Shown: positions 25,763-36,245, counted from the stretch's first letter. The stretch is DNA of 64,000 nucleotides from Chitinophaga caeni (GCF_002557795.1 NZ_CP023777.1:744001-808000); one strand, 5' to 3'. Notes: generated by a model not told the origin, from the letters alone. Numbers and translations are program-made.

Positions 25763-26866
25763 TTATAGAACGATTTTACGGTAAGCCTTATATGTCGCCT
25801 CAGCAGCCTTTTCCCAAGTATAATTATCTAAAATTCTCTCTCTAAGTTTTAAAGGTAAGGGGGCATTAAATGCTTGATCAAGCGCCCGCCTAATTGAACT
25901 AATATTTCCGGGATCGCAATAGTATGCATAATCTTGAAAGTAATCATATGTATCACCATTGGGAGTAACAACAATATTTGTCCCCATTACACCTGCTTCA
26001 ATAGAGGATAGCCCGGGAGTTTCCATCCAGCTTATTAAAGCATGAACTTTCGCCAATTTATAAAACTGAGGTAATTTATCATGTTCTAAATGATCAATAA
26101 AGTGAACGTTTTCGCTAGCCAACTCTCTAACACGATTATAATAACCAAGATTATTAGCGCCTGGTTTACCTAATAACACTAATTTATAATTCGTCCCTTC
26201 AACAGCCTTGACAAGATCCAATTGACATTTTCTACCCTCTATTCTAGCAACAGATAATATACAATCTTTATATTTCTGGAACTGTGAATCAACTTCCACT
26301 TTATTTGGATCAAAAAGGTTCACATCTACCGCATTAGGAATAACTTGATAAAGAGGGTTAATTATATTAAAATCGGAAATAACTCTTGACATCTCAGATT
26401 CAGAATTTGGCAGAAATATATCTGTATTATCGACAATTTCCTTCATAGTACTATAAATTCCTCTTAGCAAAGTACTAATACTCCCCATATGTAATTCTTT
26501 GCCAATAAATGTTCGGGCAAATGTTTTCACATATTCTATCTGGAACGGGCCAAGATACTTAAACAATTTGCTAGCTATTCCTCCACGTCCCCTTTTTTCA
26601 AAATCGGTATATAAACCATAAATAGTTGAAAGCGCCACGGGTTTCCCATATTCCTTCGCATTCTTTACTTGAAGCAACGATTCTTGCGCTCTCATCAAAT
26701 TAAATACATGCACTAAGTCGAAAGTTGAAACATCGGGCGTCAATTCCGTGGAAACATGAACCTCAACACCTAGTTTTTCAAGGTACTTTTTTGTTTTCAA
26801 CAATTGTATGGTATCCCCACCAGGAGCATCGAATAATGTTTTACGAGACTGAAATAGAACTCTCAT
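25763..26866 (-). CDS. GT4-type glycosyltransferase
   Basis: A protein of 367 residues with GT-B architecture. The N-terminal glycine-rich loop DAPGGDTIQLLKTKKYLEKLG contacts the acceptor, and the central interdomain segment is PNAVDVNLFDPNK. The donor-site motif ISWMETPGLSSIEAGVMGTNIVVT carries the E-x7-E-like pair of family 4. It overlaps the upstream polymerase gene by 26 bp, so the two are translationally linked. Specificity is unknown. Confidence 0.87.
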   Translation of the reverse strand: MRVLFQSRKTLFDAPGGDTIQLLKTKKYLEKLGVEVHVSTELTPDVSTFDLVHVFNLMRAQESLLQVKNAKEYGKPVALSTIYGLYTDFEKRGRGGIASKLFKYLGPFQIEYVKTFARTFIGKELHMGSISTLLRGIYSTMKEIVDNTDIFLPNSESEMSRVISDFNIINPLYQVIPNAVDVNLFDPNKVEVDSQFQKYKDCILSVARIEGRKCQLDLVKAVEGTNYKLVLLGKPGANNLGYYNRVRELASENVHFIDHLEHDKLPQFYKLAKVHALISWMETPGLSSIEAGVMGTNIVVTPNGDTYDYFQDYAYYCDPGNISSIRRALDQAFNAPLPLKLRERILDNYTWEKAAEATYKAYRKIVL

Positions 26867-28094
26867 AATTTATATATTCCTTTTTGTTTGTCTTAGGATG
26901 AAAATTTTTTAATAATAATATAAAAACAATTGCTGTAGCTGATAAACCATTAAATATTGTATGCCCAGCCATCAGTGAATGTAAAAATAAAGCAACAGCT
27001 CCCCAACCCAAAATTCTAGATATCTCAAATGACCTGATAGTTAAGTAAATAAAGAACAATACATATATTATTAACCCTATTAAACCATACATGAAAAAAA
27101 CATCAACCCCATCCATTTCTAACATTTTATAACTTAATGTAAAATCGCTTGGTAGTTCATAAGATAGAAATGAACCTGCACCAAAAATGAACCGAGGAAA
27201 ATACCACGGTGACTTTTCAAATGTATCAACAGCAGTATTGATGTAATTCTCCCTTCCACTCAAAATAAATTGCAACCAAGATTCCTTATTTTCAAACCTG
27301 AATATTATAACATCAAAAGCCAAATTAAGTCCATATATTATATTAGTCCAGAATATAGCTATAATTATACTTACGACAAACAAGCCGATATACCTTGCAA
27401 TTGGATGTAAAGCAAAAAACATTACAGCCGCATTTAATATCAAAAAGATAACTGACGCTTTCGTTGCTACCAATACGAGACATACTAAAGTCAAAAAGTA
27501 GACTATTTTATCAGTAAAAGAATTCAATATCTTCTCATTGGCACCTAATCTCATAATTAAAGACAAAACTCCGAGCAATAAACCTAAACCATTGCCTGAT
27601 GGGAACAGTCCTTTCGATCGAAATATTGATGAAGAAATCCCTACTTTAATGGCTAGTATGTTCCCAACTAAAATTATTATACATAAAAAAAATAAAAAAT
27701 TCCTTATAAATTTAAGGACATCGCTAAAGGAATAATTAGATTCGTTAAATATTTTCTTTAGTGCTAGGTAAATAAAAATAGAATAAAAAAACTTATAAGA
27801 AAAAACGAGGCCATATAATAACCCTGAAACATCCTTGTGAAAGCAAAACGAAACAATCTCAATAAAAAGTAAATAGCAAGAGCCTAGTGTTATATAGATA
27901 TAGTTTACATTCGAGCGTATGATAAAAATTGAAAGAGTGATAATATATAAACGTATCAATTGAGATGGAGAACCTATTCCCCCTGCCTGTATTGAATCGC
28001 CACGAACAAGCAATCCCGTTATGCTGTCGAATAATGGAACAAGGTATATGAAAGATATTAAGAATATTCTATTTAACACTTTTTCATGCATCAT
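26841..28094 (-). CDS. wzy: Wzy-like oligosaccharide repeat-unit polymerase
   Basis: A very hydrophobic protein of 417 residues with about ten to twelve membrane segments and a longer periplasmic loop around residues 255-310 (ENKESWLQFILSGRENYINTAVDTFEKSPW). This topology and the position among wzx and glycosyltransferase genes point to Wzy, which joins flipped repeat units in the periplasm. Wzy proteins share almost no sequence, so the call relies on topology and context. It overlaps the neighbouring transferase genes on both sides (4 bp and 26 bp). Confidence 0.75.
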   Translation of the reverse strand: MMHEKVLNRIFLISFIYLVPLFDSITGLLVRGDSIQAGGIGSPSQLIRLYIITLSIFIIRSNVNYIYITLGSCYLLFIEIVSFCFHKDVSGLLYGLVFSYKFFYSIFIYLALKKIFNESNYSFSDVLKFIRNFLFFLCIIILVGNILAIKVGISSSIFRSKGLFPSGNGLGLLLGVLSLIMRLGANEKILNSFTDKIVYFLTLVCLVLVATKASVIFLILNAAVMFFALHPIARYIGLFVVSIIIAIFWTNIIYGLNLAFDVIIFRFENKESWLQFILSGRENYINTAVDTFEKSPWYFPRFIFGAGSFLSYELPSDFTLSYKMLEMDGVDVFFMYGLIGLIIYVLFFIYLTIRSFEISRILGWGAVALFLHSLMAGHTIFNGLSATAIVFILLLKNFHPKTNKKEYINYESSISVS

Positions 28095-29293
28095 TTAATC
28101 CCTTTATCCTCAAGCATTGTAATTGTTTCCATAGCTAGCTTTACATGCTTCTCAATTGAAAATTCCCGTGCATATTCCCTAGCATTTTTAGCTAGCAATC
28201 TAGCTTTATCCCAATCAAAAAATATCTCATAAAACGTATTTGCTAATGCCACATCATTATTTTCTTCTATATACAACATACAATCACTTCTTGGAAATTG
28301 CTTGTAGATTATGTTGTCATATGCAACAATTATTTTTCCTGATGCCATTAGCTCCAATAAACTATTTGAAACGCCACTCCCTCCTGCATCAGAATTATTA
28401 GCTTTGGTCAAAACGAGGCCAACATGGGCATTCTCTAAAACTTTAGGCATTAAATCATTTGAAATGCGCCCTAATAAAGTGCAATTGACCGTTTTACTTG
28501 CAAATTTTTCAATTCTATCTTCTCCCCAACCAACAAATAGAAAATCCACTTTATCAACCAAATCAATATACTTGTTATTAAATATCTTGATCGCATTCAC
28601 GAAATTATCACATCCTTTAGCACTAAAAAACCTGCCAATGAAGGCTATTTGAATTTTATCTGGCTTCTTAGTTGGCAATTCTGGAATGTACTCATATCTC
28701 GATAAATCAATCGCATTAGGTATAACTTTAGAATCAATTCTGTACTCTTTTTTATAATTCGATTGTGTATCCCAGCCATTAGAAATTACTAGGCTAGCAT
28801 TCAATAATGCTTTTGCTTCAAATATTGAAATCAATGGAAACAATGATCTTATCCTGTAATTCCTTATATGCATACTTAATGTTGTTCTTAACCAAACCAC
28901 ATGATTGCATTTACGTCTATAATTCATAAGAAACAAAAGCATCCAAACAATAATCCCCGTAGGATAACTTCCGAGGGAAACTACGATCGGAATGCCAGCT
29001 TGTCTTATTCTCTTTAAAACAGCAGAATGGAATTGATATAACGTAATGAAATTTGCAAAAAGCCCCTTATTACCGCCATTCCTTATAGGAATGTAATTTA
29101 TTTGCCCCGGAATGCATCCATGAATAAATTCCGATTGCGTTTCGTTTCCCCGATCGCAATAATAAATAGAAATATGTGAGGATTTATATTTAGGATTGTT
29201 TCGAACTTCCCTTAAAAACAAACGGAGCCAAGTTTCTACTCCTCCATTTGCAGGATTCAAATCAGAAAATATTATGAATGCAATTTCTTTCAT
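28091..29293 (-). CDS. GT4-type glycosyltransferase
   Basis: A protein of 400 residues. N-terminal acceptor loop NPANGGVETWLRLFLREV, interdomain segment VIPNAIDLSRYEY, then IAFIGRFFSAKGCDNFV and the donor-site region SDAGGSGVSNSLLELMASGKIIVAYD, the usual family 4 elements. It transfers a sugar to the growing lipid-linked repeat unit. The stop overlaps the wzy start by 4 bp. Confidence 0.88.
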   Translation of the reverse strand: MKEIAFIIFSDLNPANGGVETWLRLFLREVRNNPKYKSSHISIYYCDRGNETQSEFIHGCIPGQINYIPIRNGGNKGLFANFITLYQFHSAVLKRIRQAGIPIVVSLGSYPTGIIVWMLLFLMNYRRKCNHVVWLRTTLSMHIRNYRIRSLFPLISIFEAKALLNASLVISNGWDTQSNYKKEYRIDSKVIPNAIDLSRYEYIPELPTKKPDKIQIAFIGRFFSAKGCDNFVNAIKIFNNKYIDLVDKVDFLFVGWGEDRIEKFASKTVNCTLLGRISNDLMPKVLENAHVGLVLTKANNSDAGGSGVSNSLLELMASGKIIVAYDNIIYKQFPRSDCMLYIEENNDVALANTFYEIFFDWDKARLLAKNAREYAREFSIEKHVKLAMETITMLEDKGIK

Positions 29294-29334
29294 ATAGATT
29301 TGAAATCTCTTTTATGCCAAGATTAATATGAAGG

Positions 29335-30495
29335 TTATTTTGATTTACCAACTAAATTATTAGGCGTTTTGTCCAAATGCATATTATTTTTCATAAAATG
29401 AATAACCCTCTCCGTAGCATGCCCATCCCCATATGGATTATTTAACTGGCTCATACTTCCGTAGAACTTTTCATCTGACAATAATTTATTACATTTAGAA
29501 AGAATTTCATCCATATTTGTCCCAACCAAAAGTACAGTTCCTGCTTCCACTGCCTCAGGTCTTTCGGTTGTATCTCGCATCACTAAAACAGGTTTACCTA
29601 AACTTGGCGCCTCCTCTTGAACTCCACCGCTATCTGTAAGTATTAAATATGACTCGTTCATAAGCCATATAAAGCTTGCATAGGATAACGGTTCAATAAG
29701 TTTAATATTCTCTCTATTGGACAACCTTTCGTATACTACATCCTTTACTTTGGGATTTAAATGAACAGGATAAATAATCTGAACATCATCCCTTTCGGCT
29801 AAGCTTGATAACGCATCACATATATTTCTGAACCCCTCTCCATGGTTCTCCCTTCTATGGCCTGTAACCAAAATGATTTTTTTCCCTACCACGATCATTT
29901 CTTCCAAACTAAGTATTTCTTCATTGCTATATCCATTTTTGATCCGTTCAACACTACTCAGTAATGCATCAATGACAGTATTACCAGTTATGATTATGTT
30001 AGAAGGGTTAACCCCTTCCCTAACCAAGTATTTTTCAGCGGTCGAAGTCGGCGCAAAATGGTAATTTGCTAATAATCCAGTAACTCGTCGATTGATCTCC
30101 TCTGGAAAAGGAGAGTAGATATTATATGTACGGAGTCCGGCTTCGATATGACAGATTTTTATGCTTGAATAGAACGCTGCTAAGCTTGCCGCCATAGAGG
30201 TAGTAGTATCTCCGTGTACAAAAACGTAATCTGGCTGATACTCATCGAGAACAACTTTTACCCCTTCCAACAATCTGGCAGTCAATGAATGTAGACTCTG
30301 CGAAGTTTGCATGATATCAAGATCAAATTCCGGTTCGATATTAAAAAACTCCAACACTTGATCTAACATTTCCCTATGTTGAGCCGTAACACAAACCTTT
30401 ACATCAAAAGCGGGGTCATTCTTGAAACCTAGTACAATGGGCGCCATTTTTATTGCTTCCGGACGGGTGCCAAATATTATCAAAATTTTATTCAT
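29335..30495 (-). CDS. wecB: UDP-N-acetylglucosamine 2-epimerase (non-hydrolysing)
   Basis: A protein of 386 residues. It begins KILIIFGTRPEAIKMAPIV, the WecB/MnaA form, rather than the GARPQFIKA form of WbpI-type epimerases. HGDTTTSMAA, HIEAGLRT, FPEEINRR, VTGHRRENHGEG and TDSGGVQEEAPSLGKPVLVMR are all present. It converts UDP-GlcNAc to UDP-ManNAc. In this cluster it most simply supplies a ManNAc residue; action on the 2,3-diacetamido uronic acid would need to be shown. Confidence 0.92.
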   Translation of the reverse strand: MNKILIIFGTRPEAIKMAPIVLGFKNDPAFDVKVCVTAQHREMLDQVLEFFNIEPEFDLDIMQTSQSLHSLTARLLEGVKVVLDEYQPDYVFVHGDTTTSMAASLAAFYSSIKICHIEAGLRTYNIYSPFPEEINRRVTGLLANYHFAPTSTAEKYLVREGVNPSNIIITGNTVIDALLSSVERIKNGYSNEEILSLEEMIVVGKKIILVTGHRRENHGEGFRNICDALSSLAERDDVQIIYPVHLNPKVKDVVYERLSNRENIKLIEPLSYASFIWLMNESYLILTDSGGVQEEAPSLGKPVLVMRDTTERPEAVEAGTVLLVGTNMDEILSKCNKLLSDEKFYGSMSQLNNPYGDGHATERVIHFMKNNMHLDKTPNNLVGKSK

Positions 30496-30531
30496 CTATA
30501 TCTATTTCAATCATGTTAATAGTTGGTATGA

Positions 30532-32190
30532 TTAGTTCTTTTGAATATCCAAGGTCGCTCCTTTCTTAAAATGGATGCGCTGGTCTTCTAAAATAAATAC
30601 CCTAAATTTCTTATTATCATTATCCATTTTAATGATATGAGCAATATTAAACCATTTTCCATCAGCAGAACCTATCTTATATTCATTATTGACATTTGAG
30701 GGCTTAGTTAATTGTATCTCCAAGAATGTATTCTTTCCACTCAGACCTAAAGCAGTCAAAATTACTTGGATAGGTACATTATCTACAGAATCAGAAAATG
30801 GAGTATATAATAATTCTTGCTTTCCCTCAATATTCCCAAGGGCGCTTGCGCTATTTATCTTAGTGTACTTGCTTGTTTTGCTCAATGATGCAGGCAAATT
30901 TACCGTAGAATTATTTAATAATATCTTCTTGTAATTTGTTTTAAAGGCAAATGTACTTGCTTTATCGAATGAGGACGCACTTAATTTAATCTTCGGTTCG
31001 CCTGAGGTTAAAATATATCCTTCCCCCCCTGAAAAAATAGATTTTGAAATATTTAGATTCTGACTTTGCTTTCCCTGTATAATAATTCCAGCAGTCTGTC
31101 TAAATAATAAATCCTTGGTATACCTCCAAGCAGAATAATTTTGTTGGGTGAATGTACAACTGTCTATATTAATATCTCCTCCACTATTAAACGAAGCCAA
31201 GAATATACCAGCAACCCAATTGTTAAAGAATTTTGAATTAGCAATGTTGCAATTAACTTGTTGCTTCACTTCTGAACGGTTTGTAATATTTAGTCCTATA
31301 TAATTATCCTCACCAATCACACCATCACAGACCAAATTGGTATTCACAGCAACAATAGCAGCTCCTAGAAATTTTGAGTCTCCTCCGCTTGCACAGTTTC
31401 GAAATTCACCACCTTCAATATTGAGATTAATAATCATATCCCTATCTCCTTCAGATAATATTCCAGCTTTAGCCGAATAACGCGAACCGAATTTCAAATT
31501 TTCATTATTCACGCGACAATTCTTAAAGTAATACCTTCTCTTAGAATCATGTATAATAGTAACAAAATTATCAACACAGAAACCAGCATATCCCAATGAA
31601 GCTGCATTAGCAAAACAATTGATAAATGATATGTTATCTCCTGAAATTGCATAAAACACACTTACCGAGCCACAGAATCGTGCAATCACATTAGAAATTC
31701 TAACGTTTTCACTTCTAATTACCGTTACGGCATGCCCGCCATTTTTCATAATCCACTCTGCTCGCTCATCCGGGTTCTTAAATTTATGTCCTGCATCAGA
31801 ATTTCCCCAATTTTCACCTTTTGACTCCACACATAAGTTCTCAATTACAGCATTTTGACATTGATCTAAACTTAACGAAGAGAAAAATACAGTTTTAGTC
31901 GTTTTTTTTAATTGGTTGGATGGGAATAACCTTGAAGATTCTCCATCGCCCTTTATATGAATATTATTTTTACCACTTATTATGATTGGCTGGTCAATCC
32001 GATAATTGCCTTTGGGGATATATATATAATTTGATTTATTTAAAGCCTTCAATATTGCTGGGGCATCGTTATGTATGCCATCACCCCTTGCTCCCATGGA
32101 TTTTATGTTTATATATTGCTGAGCAGATAACCGAATCACCCCTAAGATATAAAACATTAAAATAACGGCTCTACTTATAATTACCATCAT
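30532..32190 (-). CDS. secreted right-handed beta-helix protein (pectate-lyase-like)
   Basis: A protein of 552 residues with a signal-like N-terminus (cleaved near SAQQ). INIKSMGARGDGIHNDAPAILKAL is the start motif of pectate-lyase-superfamily proteins (compare GH28 and tail-spike enzymes), followed by repeated coils with stacked Asn and Ile positions (VRISNVIARF, NISFINCFAN, LNISKSIFSG). Such proteins in capsule clusters are often lyases, hydrolases or epimerases acting on the polymer. The last 100 residues form an extra domain. It overlaps wzx by one base (TGATG). The activity is not determined by sequence. Confidence 0.75.
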   Translation of the reverse strand: MMVIISRAVILMFYILGVIRLSAQQYINIKSMGARGDGIHNDAPAILKALNKSNYIYIPKGNYRIDQPIIISGKNNIHIKGDGESSRLFPSNQLKKTTKTVFFSSLSLDQCQNAVIENLCVESKGENWGNSDAGHKFKNPDERAEWIMKNGGHAVTVIRSENVRISNVIARFCGSVSVFYAISGDNISFINCFANAASLGYAGFCVDNFVTIIHDSKRRYYFKNCRVNNENLKFGSRYSAKAGILSEGDRDMIINLNIEGGEFRNCASGGDSKFLGAAIVAVNTNLVCDGVIGEDNYIGLNITNRSEVKQQVNCNIANSKFFNNWVAGIFLASFNSGGDINIDSCTFTQQNYSAWRYTKDLLFRQTAGIIIQGKQSQNLNISKSIFSGGEGYILTSGEPKIKLSASSFDKASTFAFKTNYKKILLNNSTVNLPASLSKTSKYTKINSASALGNIEGKQELLYTPFSDSVDNVPIQVILTALGLSGKNTFLEIQLTKPSNVNNEYKIGSADGKWFNIAHIIKMDNDNKKFRVFILEDQRIHFKKGATLDIQKN

Positions 32191-33500
32191 CAGTCGATTT
32201 TATAATTTTTGAGATTTTCATTATTCTTCATTCGAGACTTATGATTTACAACCCAAAAACATATAAATAAATAAAAACAGTAAAAAATAAATTGCGCATA
32301 TATATATACTCTAAAATAACCTTCAAAGGATAACTTTGCAAGATAGGTAACCAAGAACGTTGAAACAAGTATTAACAATTGAACAGAAGTTAAATATAAA
32401 AATAGCCTCTGTTTTTGAAATACGATCAACACCTTAGATAAAGGAATGCAAATAAACCTAATGGCAAATAATGGAAGCATTATTCCTCCTAATTCCCCGG
32501 CATACTCCCAATTATTACCAAATACGAAAACTATAAGCGGCTTCAATAAAAATACTCCAAATATATAAGCTACAGCGGATACTAAAGATAATATTCCAAA
32601 TATCCTTAGAAAAAAGCCTCTCCCGGATTTCGTGTCATTTGTCAAACGTGAGAGTTTCTGCATAAATGCATCACCCACTGCAGATGCAATAACATTTAAT
32701 GGTACATTTAAAATTCTATTAGTTAACGCTATAAAGCCTAATAATTGCAACGAAAATACTTTGGATATAAATACACTAGGTAAATACAATACAAGAGTAT
32801 TAGCTAATGTTCCGGGAACGCTAAACTTGGGAAAATTTATATACTCTATCGCTAGGCTAAGAATACTAGTCCGTGATATTTCATTCGAATACATTTTCCA
32901 ATGATTCTTAACTGTCTTCAATAATGCTTTATTCGAAAAAACATTGGATGAAAGCTGTCCCACCAGTAGGCCCAGGGGGCTTGCTTTCAGGATGCCAACC
33001 AACAATTGAACTCCGGTCAAAAAGATGGATTTTATAGTCATGGCCTTAGCAATCAATCTATAATGCTGCGATCTCAAGTTATAATAACGCAACACCATAA
33101 ATAAACTTACGAGCCAAACAATTACGGGTACAAAGAAGAGATAATATGAGCTTTGGCTATCAAGACCAACAAATGAAGATAAAATGGGTCTAAATAGCAC
33201 CACAATTAACAAAACCGTTCCACTTACGATAGAACAAAGTATTGTTGCTGCTCCTGCTATAAGAAAGCCCTTTTTATTATCCTCAGGTAATAAAATGGCC
33301 TGTTCGTAATTTCCACAAGCAACTGAAGCTATAATACTAACTATTGCCATAACAACATCAGCAACACCAAAATCGGCAGGCGAATATATACGCGCTAACA
33401 GGGGAGCAATAATTATAGGAATACCTTGCGACAGGACTTGCCCCGTAAATAATGTCAGCACATTTTTACCAAATTCCGATTTATTCCTCAATGAGATCAT
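32190..33500 (-). CDS. wzx: Wzx-type polysaccharide flippase
   Basis: A membrane protein of 436 residues with about 12 helices and the MOP-superfamily N-terminus FGKNVLTLFTGQVLSQGIPIIIAPLLARIYSPADFGVADVV. Wzx moves the completed undecaprenyl-linked repeat unit to the periplasmic face. Its start overlaps the WbpB-like stop by 4 bp (ATGA). Confidence 0.9.
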   Translation of the reverse strand: MISLRNKSEFGKNVLTLFTGQVLSQGIPIIIAPLLARIYSPADFGVADVVMAIVSIIASVACGNYEQAILLPEDNKKGFLIAGAATILCSIVSGTVLLIVVLFRPILSSFVGLDSQSSYYLFFVPVIVWLVSLFMVLRYYNLRSQHYRLIAKAMTIKSIFLTGVQLLVGILKASPLGLLVGQLSSNVFSNKALLKTVKNHWKMYSNEISRTSILSLAIEYINFPKFSVPGTLANTLVLYLPSVFISKVFSLQLLGFIALTNRILNVPLNVIASAVGDAFMQKLSRLTNDTKSGRGFFLRIFGILSLVSAVAYIFGVFLLKPLIVFVFGNNWEYAGELGGIMLPLFAIRFICIPLSKVLIVFQKQRLFLYLTSVQLLILVSTFLVTYLAKLSFEGYFRVYIYAQFIFYCFYLFICFWVVNHKSRMKNNENLKNYKID

Positions 33501-34516
33501 TCAAATATTTTATCAGCCTGATAAATACGTTCTATGATCTCAACAACCTTAAGTCCCTCTAATGCATTCGTAGTAATTGAAGAGCGTCCCTTTAACACAT
33601 TAACAACATTTTCAATGATATAATGATGATTCTGGGCGGAACCTTTATAAGCCCCATAATCATTTCCAGGATTAGTTGGCGCTAACTCCGGCATTGTATA
33701 ATCGTAAACGTGACAAACCTCTACTTTGTCCATATACTGACCCCCGATTTTTACACTACCATTCTCAGCGATAATGGTCATACTGCTTTCTAAATTTGCA
33801 TTCCATACCGCCGTTGAAAAATTAATACATCCTGATCCACCATTTACAAAATCAAAATTTACAAATCCGCTATCCTCAAATTCAGTTAAGGCGGAATGGT
33901 TATGATCCATCAACTTTGCCGATATATTTTTAATATCGCCAAATAACCAATACATAATATCAATAAAATGTGAAAATTGGGTAAACAATGTTCCTCCGTC
34001 AAGTGTTTTGGAACCATGCCAGGAACCAGATTTATAATACCTCTCATCCCTATTCCAATAACAATTTAATTGAACCATATAAATTCTTCCCAACTTCCCA
34101 CTTTCTACGAGATCTTTAATCCAAACCGAAGGAGGAGAATATCTATTCTGCATAACTGCAAATACATGCTTATGGACATTCAAAGCTTTGTAGATAATTT
34201 TCTCAGCGTCCGATTTGGTTAATGCAATAGGTTTCTCTACAACAATATGCCTACCTGAACCTAATACTTCTAGTGCGATTTCCGCATGATAACCATTAGG
34301 TGTAGCAATATTAATAACATCAATATCAATCCCAGATTCCAAAAGCTCACTTAAAGTAGAGAAAAAAGGAGCGTCCTGCTGCAAATTCAAACTTTCTTTG
34401 GGTTTTACATCTACCAAGGCTACTAATTCAGCCTCTTCATTCCTGCTAATCATTTCTGCATGTCGCTTTCCAATATGTCCGCAACCAACTACAGCAAACT
34501 TAATTTTACGATCCAT
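33497..34516 (-). CDS. Gfo/Idh/MocA oxidoreductase (WbpB/WlbA-like)
   Basis: A protein of 339 residues. FAVVGCGHIGKRHAEMI is the NAD-binding motif, and EKPIALTKSDAEKII carries the conserved catalytic-region EKP. It matches the WbpB/WlbA type that oxidises C3 of UDP-N-acetylglucosaminuronic acid before transamination. The neighbouring WbpD-, WbpE- and TviB-like genes complete that route, which makes the specific assignment likely. Confidence 0.85.
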   Translation of the reverse strand: MDRKIKFAVVGCGHIGKRHAEMISRNEEAELVALVDVKPKESLNLQQDAPFFSTLSELLESGIDIDVINIATPNGYHAEIALEVLGSGRHIVVEKPIALTKSDAEKIIYKALNVHKHVFAVMQNRYSPPSVWIKDLVESGKLGRIYMVQLNCYWNRDERYYKSGSWHGSKTLDGGTLFTQFSHFIDIMYWLFGDIKNISAKLMDHNHSALTEFEDSGFVNFDFVNGGSGCINFSTAVWNANLESSMTIIAENGSVKIGGQYMDKVEVCHVYDYTMPELAPTNPGNDYGAYKGSAQNHHYIIENVVNVLKGRSSITTNALEGLKVVEIIERIYQADKIFE

Positions 34517-34521
34517 AGATG

Positions 34522-35100
34522 TTATTTTATTCTCTTAACACTATTATTAATTAATATATACACTTGTTGACTTTCAGGGCATATCGCTTTATTATGTTCA
34601 TCAAAAATTAATCTATGCCCATATTCGCTGATCCATCCAATCTGTTTAGCAGGATTCCCTACGACCAATGCGTATGGAGCTACAGTTTTAGTGACGACAG
34701 CCCCTGCACCTATAAATGCAAACTCCCCAATATCATGCCCACAGACAATTGTAGCATTCGCTCCTATGCTTGCCCCTTTTCTTACTATTGTTCGTGCATA
34801 ACTTCCACGCCTATTAATATGACTCCTGGGATTTATAATGTTTGTAAATACGCACGAAGGTCCGAGGAAAACATCATCTTCGCAAATTACACCGGTATAA
34901 ATAGAAACATTATTCTGAACCTTAACATTATTACCTAAGACGACTTCCGGAGAGACAACCACATTTTGCCCAATATTACAGTTTTCACCAATTATAGAAT
35001 TAGACATAATATGGGAAAAATGCCAAATTTTTGTGCCGGCTCCAATAGCCGCACCTTCATCTACTATTGCTGATGGATGTATAAAATTCTGGGGGCTCAT
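34522..35100 (-). CDS. hexapeptide-repeat N-acetyltransferase (WbpD/WlbB-like)
   Basis: A protein of 192 residues made of left-handed beta-helix hexapeptide repeats, for example IWHFSHIMSNSIIGENCNIG and GNNVKVQNNVSIYTGV. The string RGASIGANATIVCGHDIGEFAFIGAGAVVTK is typical of UDP-sugar 3-N-acetyltransferases. It should acetylate the 3-amino group made by the adjacent aminotransferase using acetyl-CoA. It is one base from the aminotransferase gene and 5 bp from the oxidoreductase gene, so the three are tightly linked. Confidence 0.87.
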   Translation of the reverse strand: MSPQNFIHPSAIVDEGAAIGAGTKIWHFSHIMSNSIIGENCNIGQNVVVSPEVVLGNNVKVQNNVSIYTGVICEDDVFLGPSCVFTNIINPRSHINRRGSYARTIVRKGASIGANATIVCGHDIGEFAFIGAGAVVTKTVAPYALVVGNPAKQIGWISEYGHRLIFDEHNKAICPESQQVYILINNSVKRIK

Positions 35101-35101
35101 C

Positions 35102-36235
35102 TTAGGTGTTTTTAAAAAAATCTCTAATCCTTTCTACAATATAGTCTTGCTGATCTATCGATAGTTCAGTATGCATTGGTAATGAAATCACCGATTTACA
35201 TAATTCGGTTGTTACAGGAAGATTCCCGACTTTAATCCCCTTTCCTTGAAAAGCATCTTGTTCAAATAGCGGAATGGGATAGTATATCATAGATGGTACA
35301 TTATTGTTTTCCAAAAATAATTTCAATTCATCTCTTCGACCATCCATTGTAATTAAGGTATATTGATGATAAACATGGGTAGAAAAAGGCACTTCAATAG
35401 GAGTAACAATACCTTCGATTCCTTTCAAACTTTTTGAATAATATGCTGCTGCCCTATACCTAGCTTCTGCATACTCATTTAAATATTTTAATTTAACATT
35501 CAAAACAGCAGCTTGCAGAGAATCTAATCGGGAATTCACACCTATGCACTTATGCACATACTTTCTTTCCTGTCCATGATTGGCAATCATCCTGATCTTT
35601 GCCCCTAGTTCAAGATCATTTGTAAATATAGCTCCTCCATCCCCATAGCACCCCAAGTTTTTTGAAGGAAAAAATGATGTACAACCTATATGTCCAATAC
35701 TTCCAACCGAAGTTGTTCTTCCATCAGAAAATGTATACTTTGCTCCAATCGCCTGTGCTGTATCTTCTATTACATAGATACCATATTTATTAGCAATAGT
35801 CATAATTTCTTCCATGGGAACTGACTGGCCAAATAGGTGTACCGGAACTATAGCTCTAGTTTTAGGTGTAATAGCCTTTTCCAACTCTTTCACGTCTATA
35901 TTAAAAGTGAATGGATCAACGTCAACCATCACTGGTATCAAACCAAGAAGGCATATTACTTCAGCAGTAGCGATGTAAGTAAATGAAGGTACAATTACTT
36001 CATCACCTGGTTGCAAATCAAGAGCCATCATGGCGATTTGTAATGCATCTGTACCATTTCCACACGGAACAACGCTTTTTACGCCTAGATATTCCGATAA
36101 ATTCTGTGCAAACGATTTAACTTGAGGCCCATTTATAAAAGTGGCATCTTCTATGCATTCGAAAATGGAAAAAGCAACCTCTTCCTTTATTTTATTGTAT
36201 TGACTTTTTAGGTCTACCATTTGAAGTTCTCGCAT
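35102..36235 (-). CDS. DegT/DnrJ/EryC1 sugar aminotransferase (WbpE-like)
   Basis: A protein of 377 residues. The PLP lysine is Lys192 in TSFFPSKNLGCYGDGGA. GNGTDALQIAMMAL and VPSFTYIATAEVI are the family's cofactor motifs. It closely follows the WbpE pattern: transfer of an amino group to C3 of UDP-3-keto-GlcNAcA, working together with the WbpB-like dehydrogenase. The downstream acetyltransferase gene begins one base after the stop. Confidence 0.88.
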   Translation of the reverse strand: MRELQMVDLKSQYNKIKEEVAFSIFECIEDATFINGPQVKSFAQNLSEYLGVKSVVPCGNGTDALQIAMMALDLQPGDEVIVPSFTYIATAEVICLLGLIPVMVDVDPFTFNIDVKELEKAITPKTRAIVPVHLFGQSVPMEEIMTIANKYGIYVIEDTAQAIGAKYTFSDGRTTSVGSIGHIGCTSFFPSKNLGCYGDGGAIFTNDLELGAKIRMIANHGQERKYVHKCIGVNSRLDSLQAAVLNVKLKYLNEYAEARYRAAAYYSKSLKGIEGIVTPIEVPFSTHVYHQYTLITMDGRRDELKLFLENNNVPSMIYYPIPLFEQDAFQGKGIKVGNLPVTTELCKSVISLPMHTELSIDQQDYIVERIRDFFKNT

Positions 36236-36245
36236 ATAAATTCAA

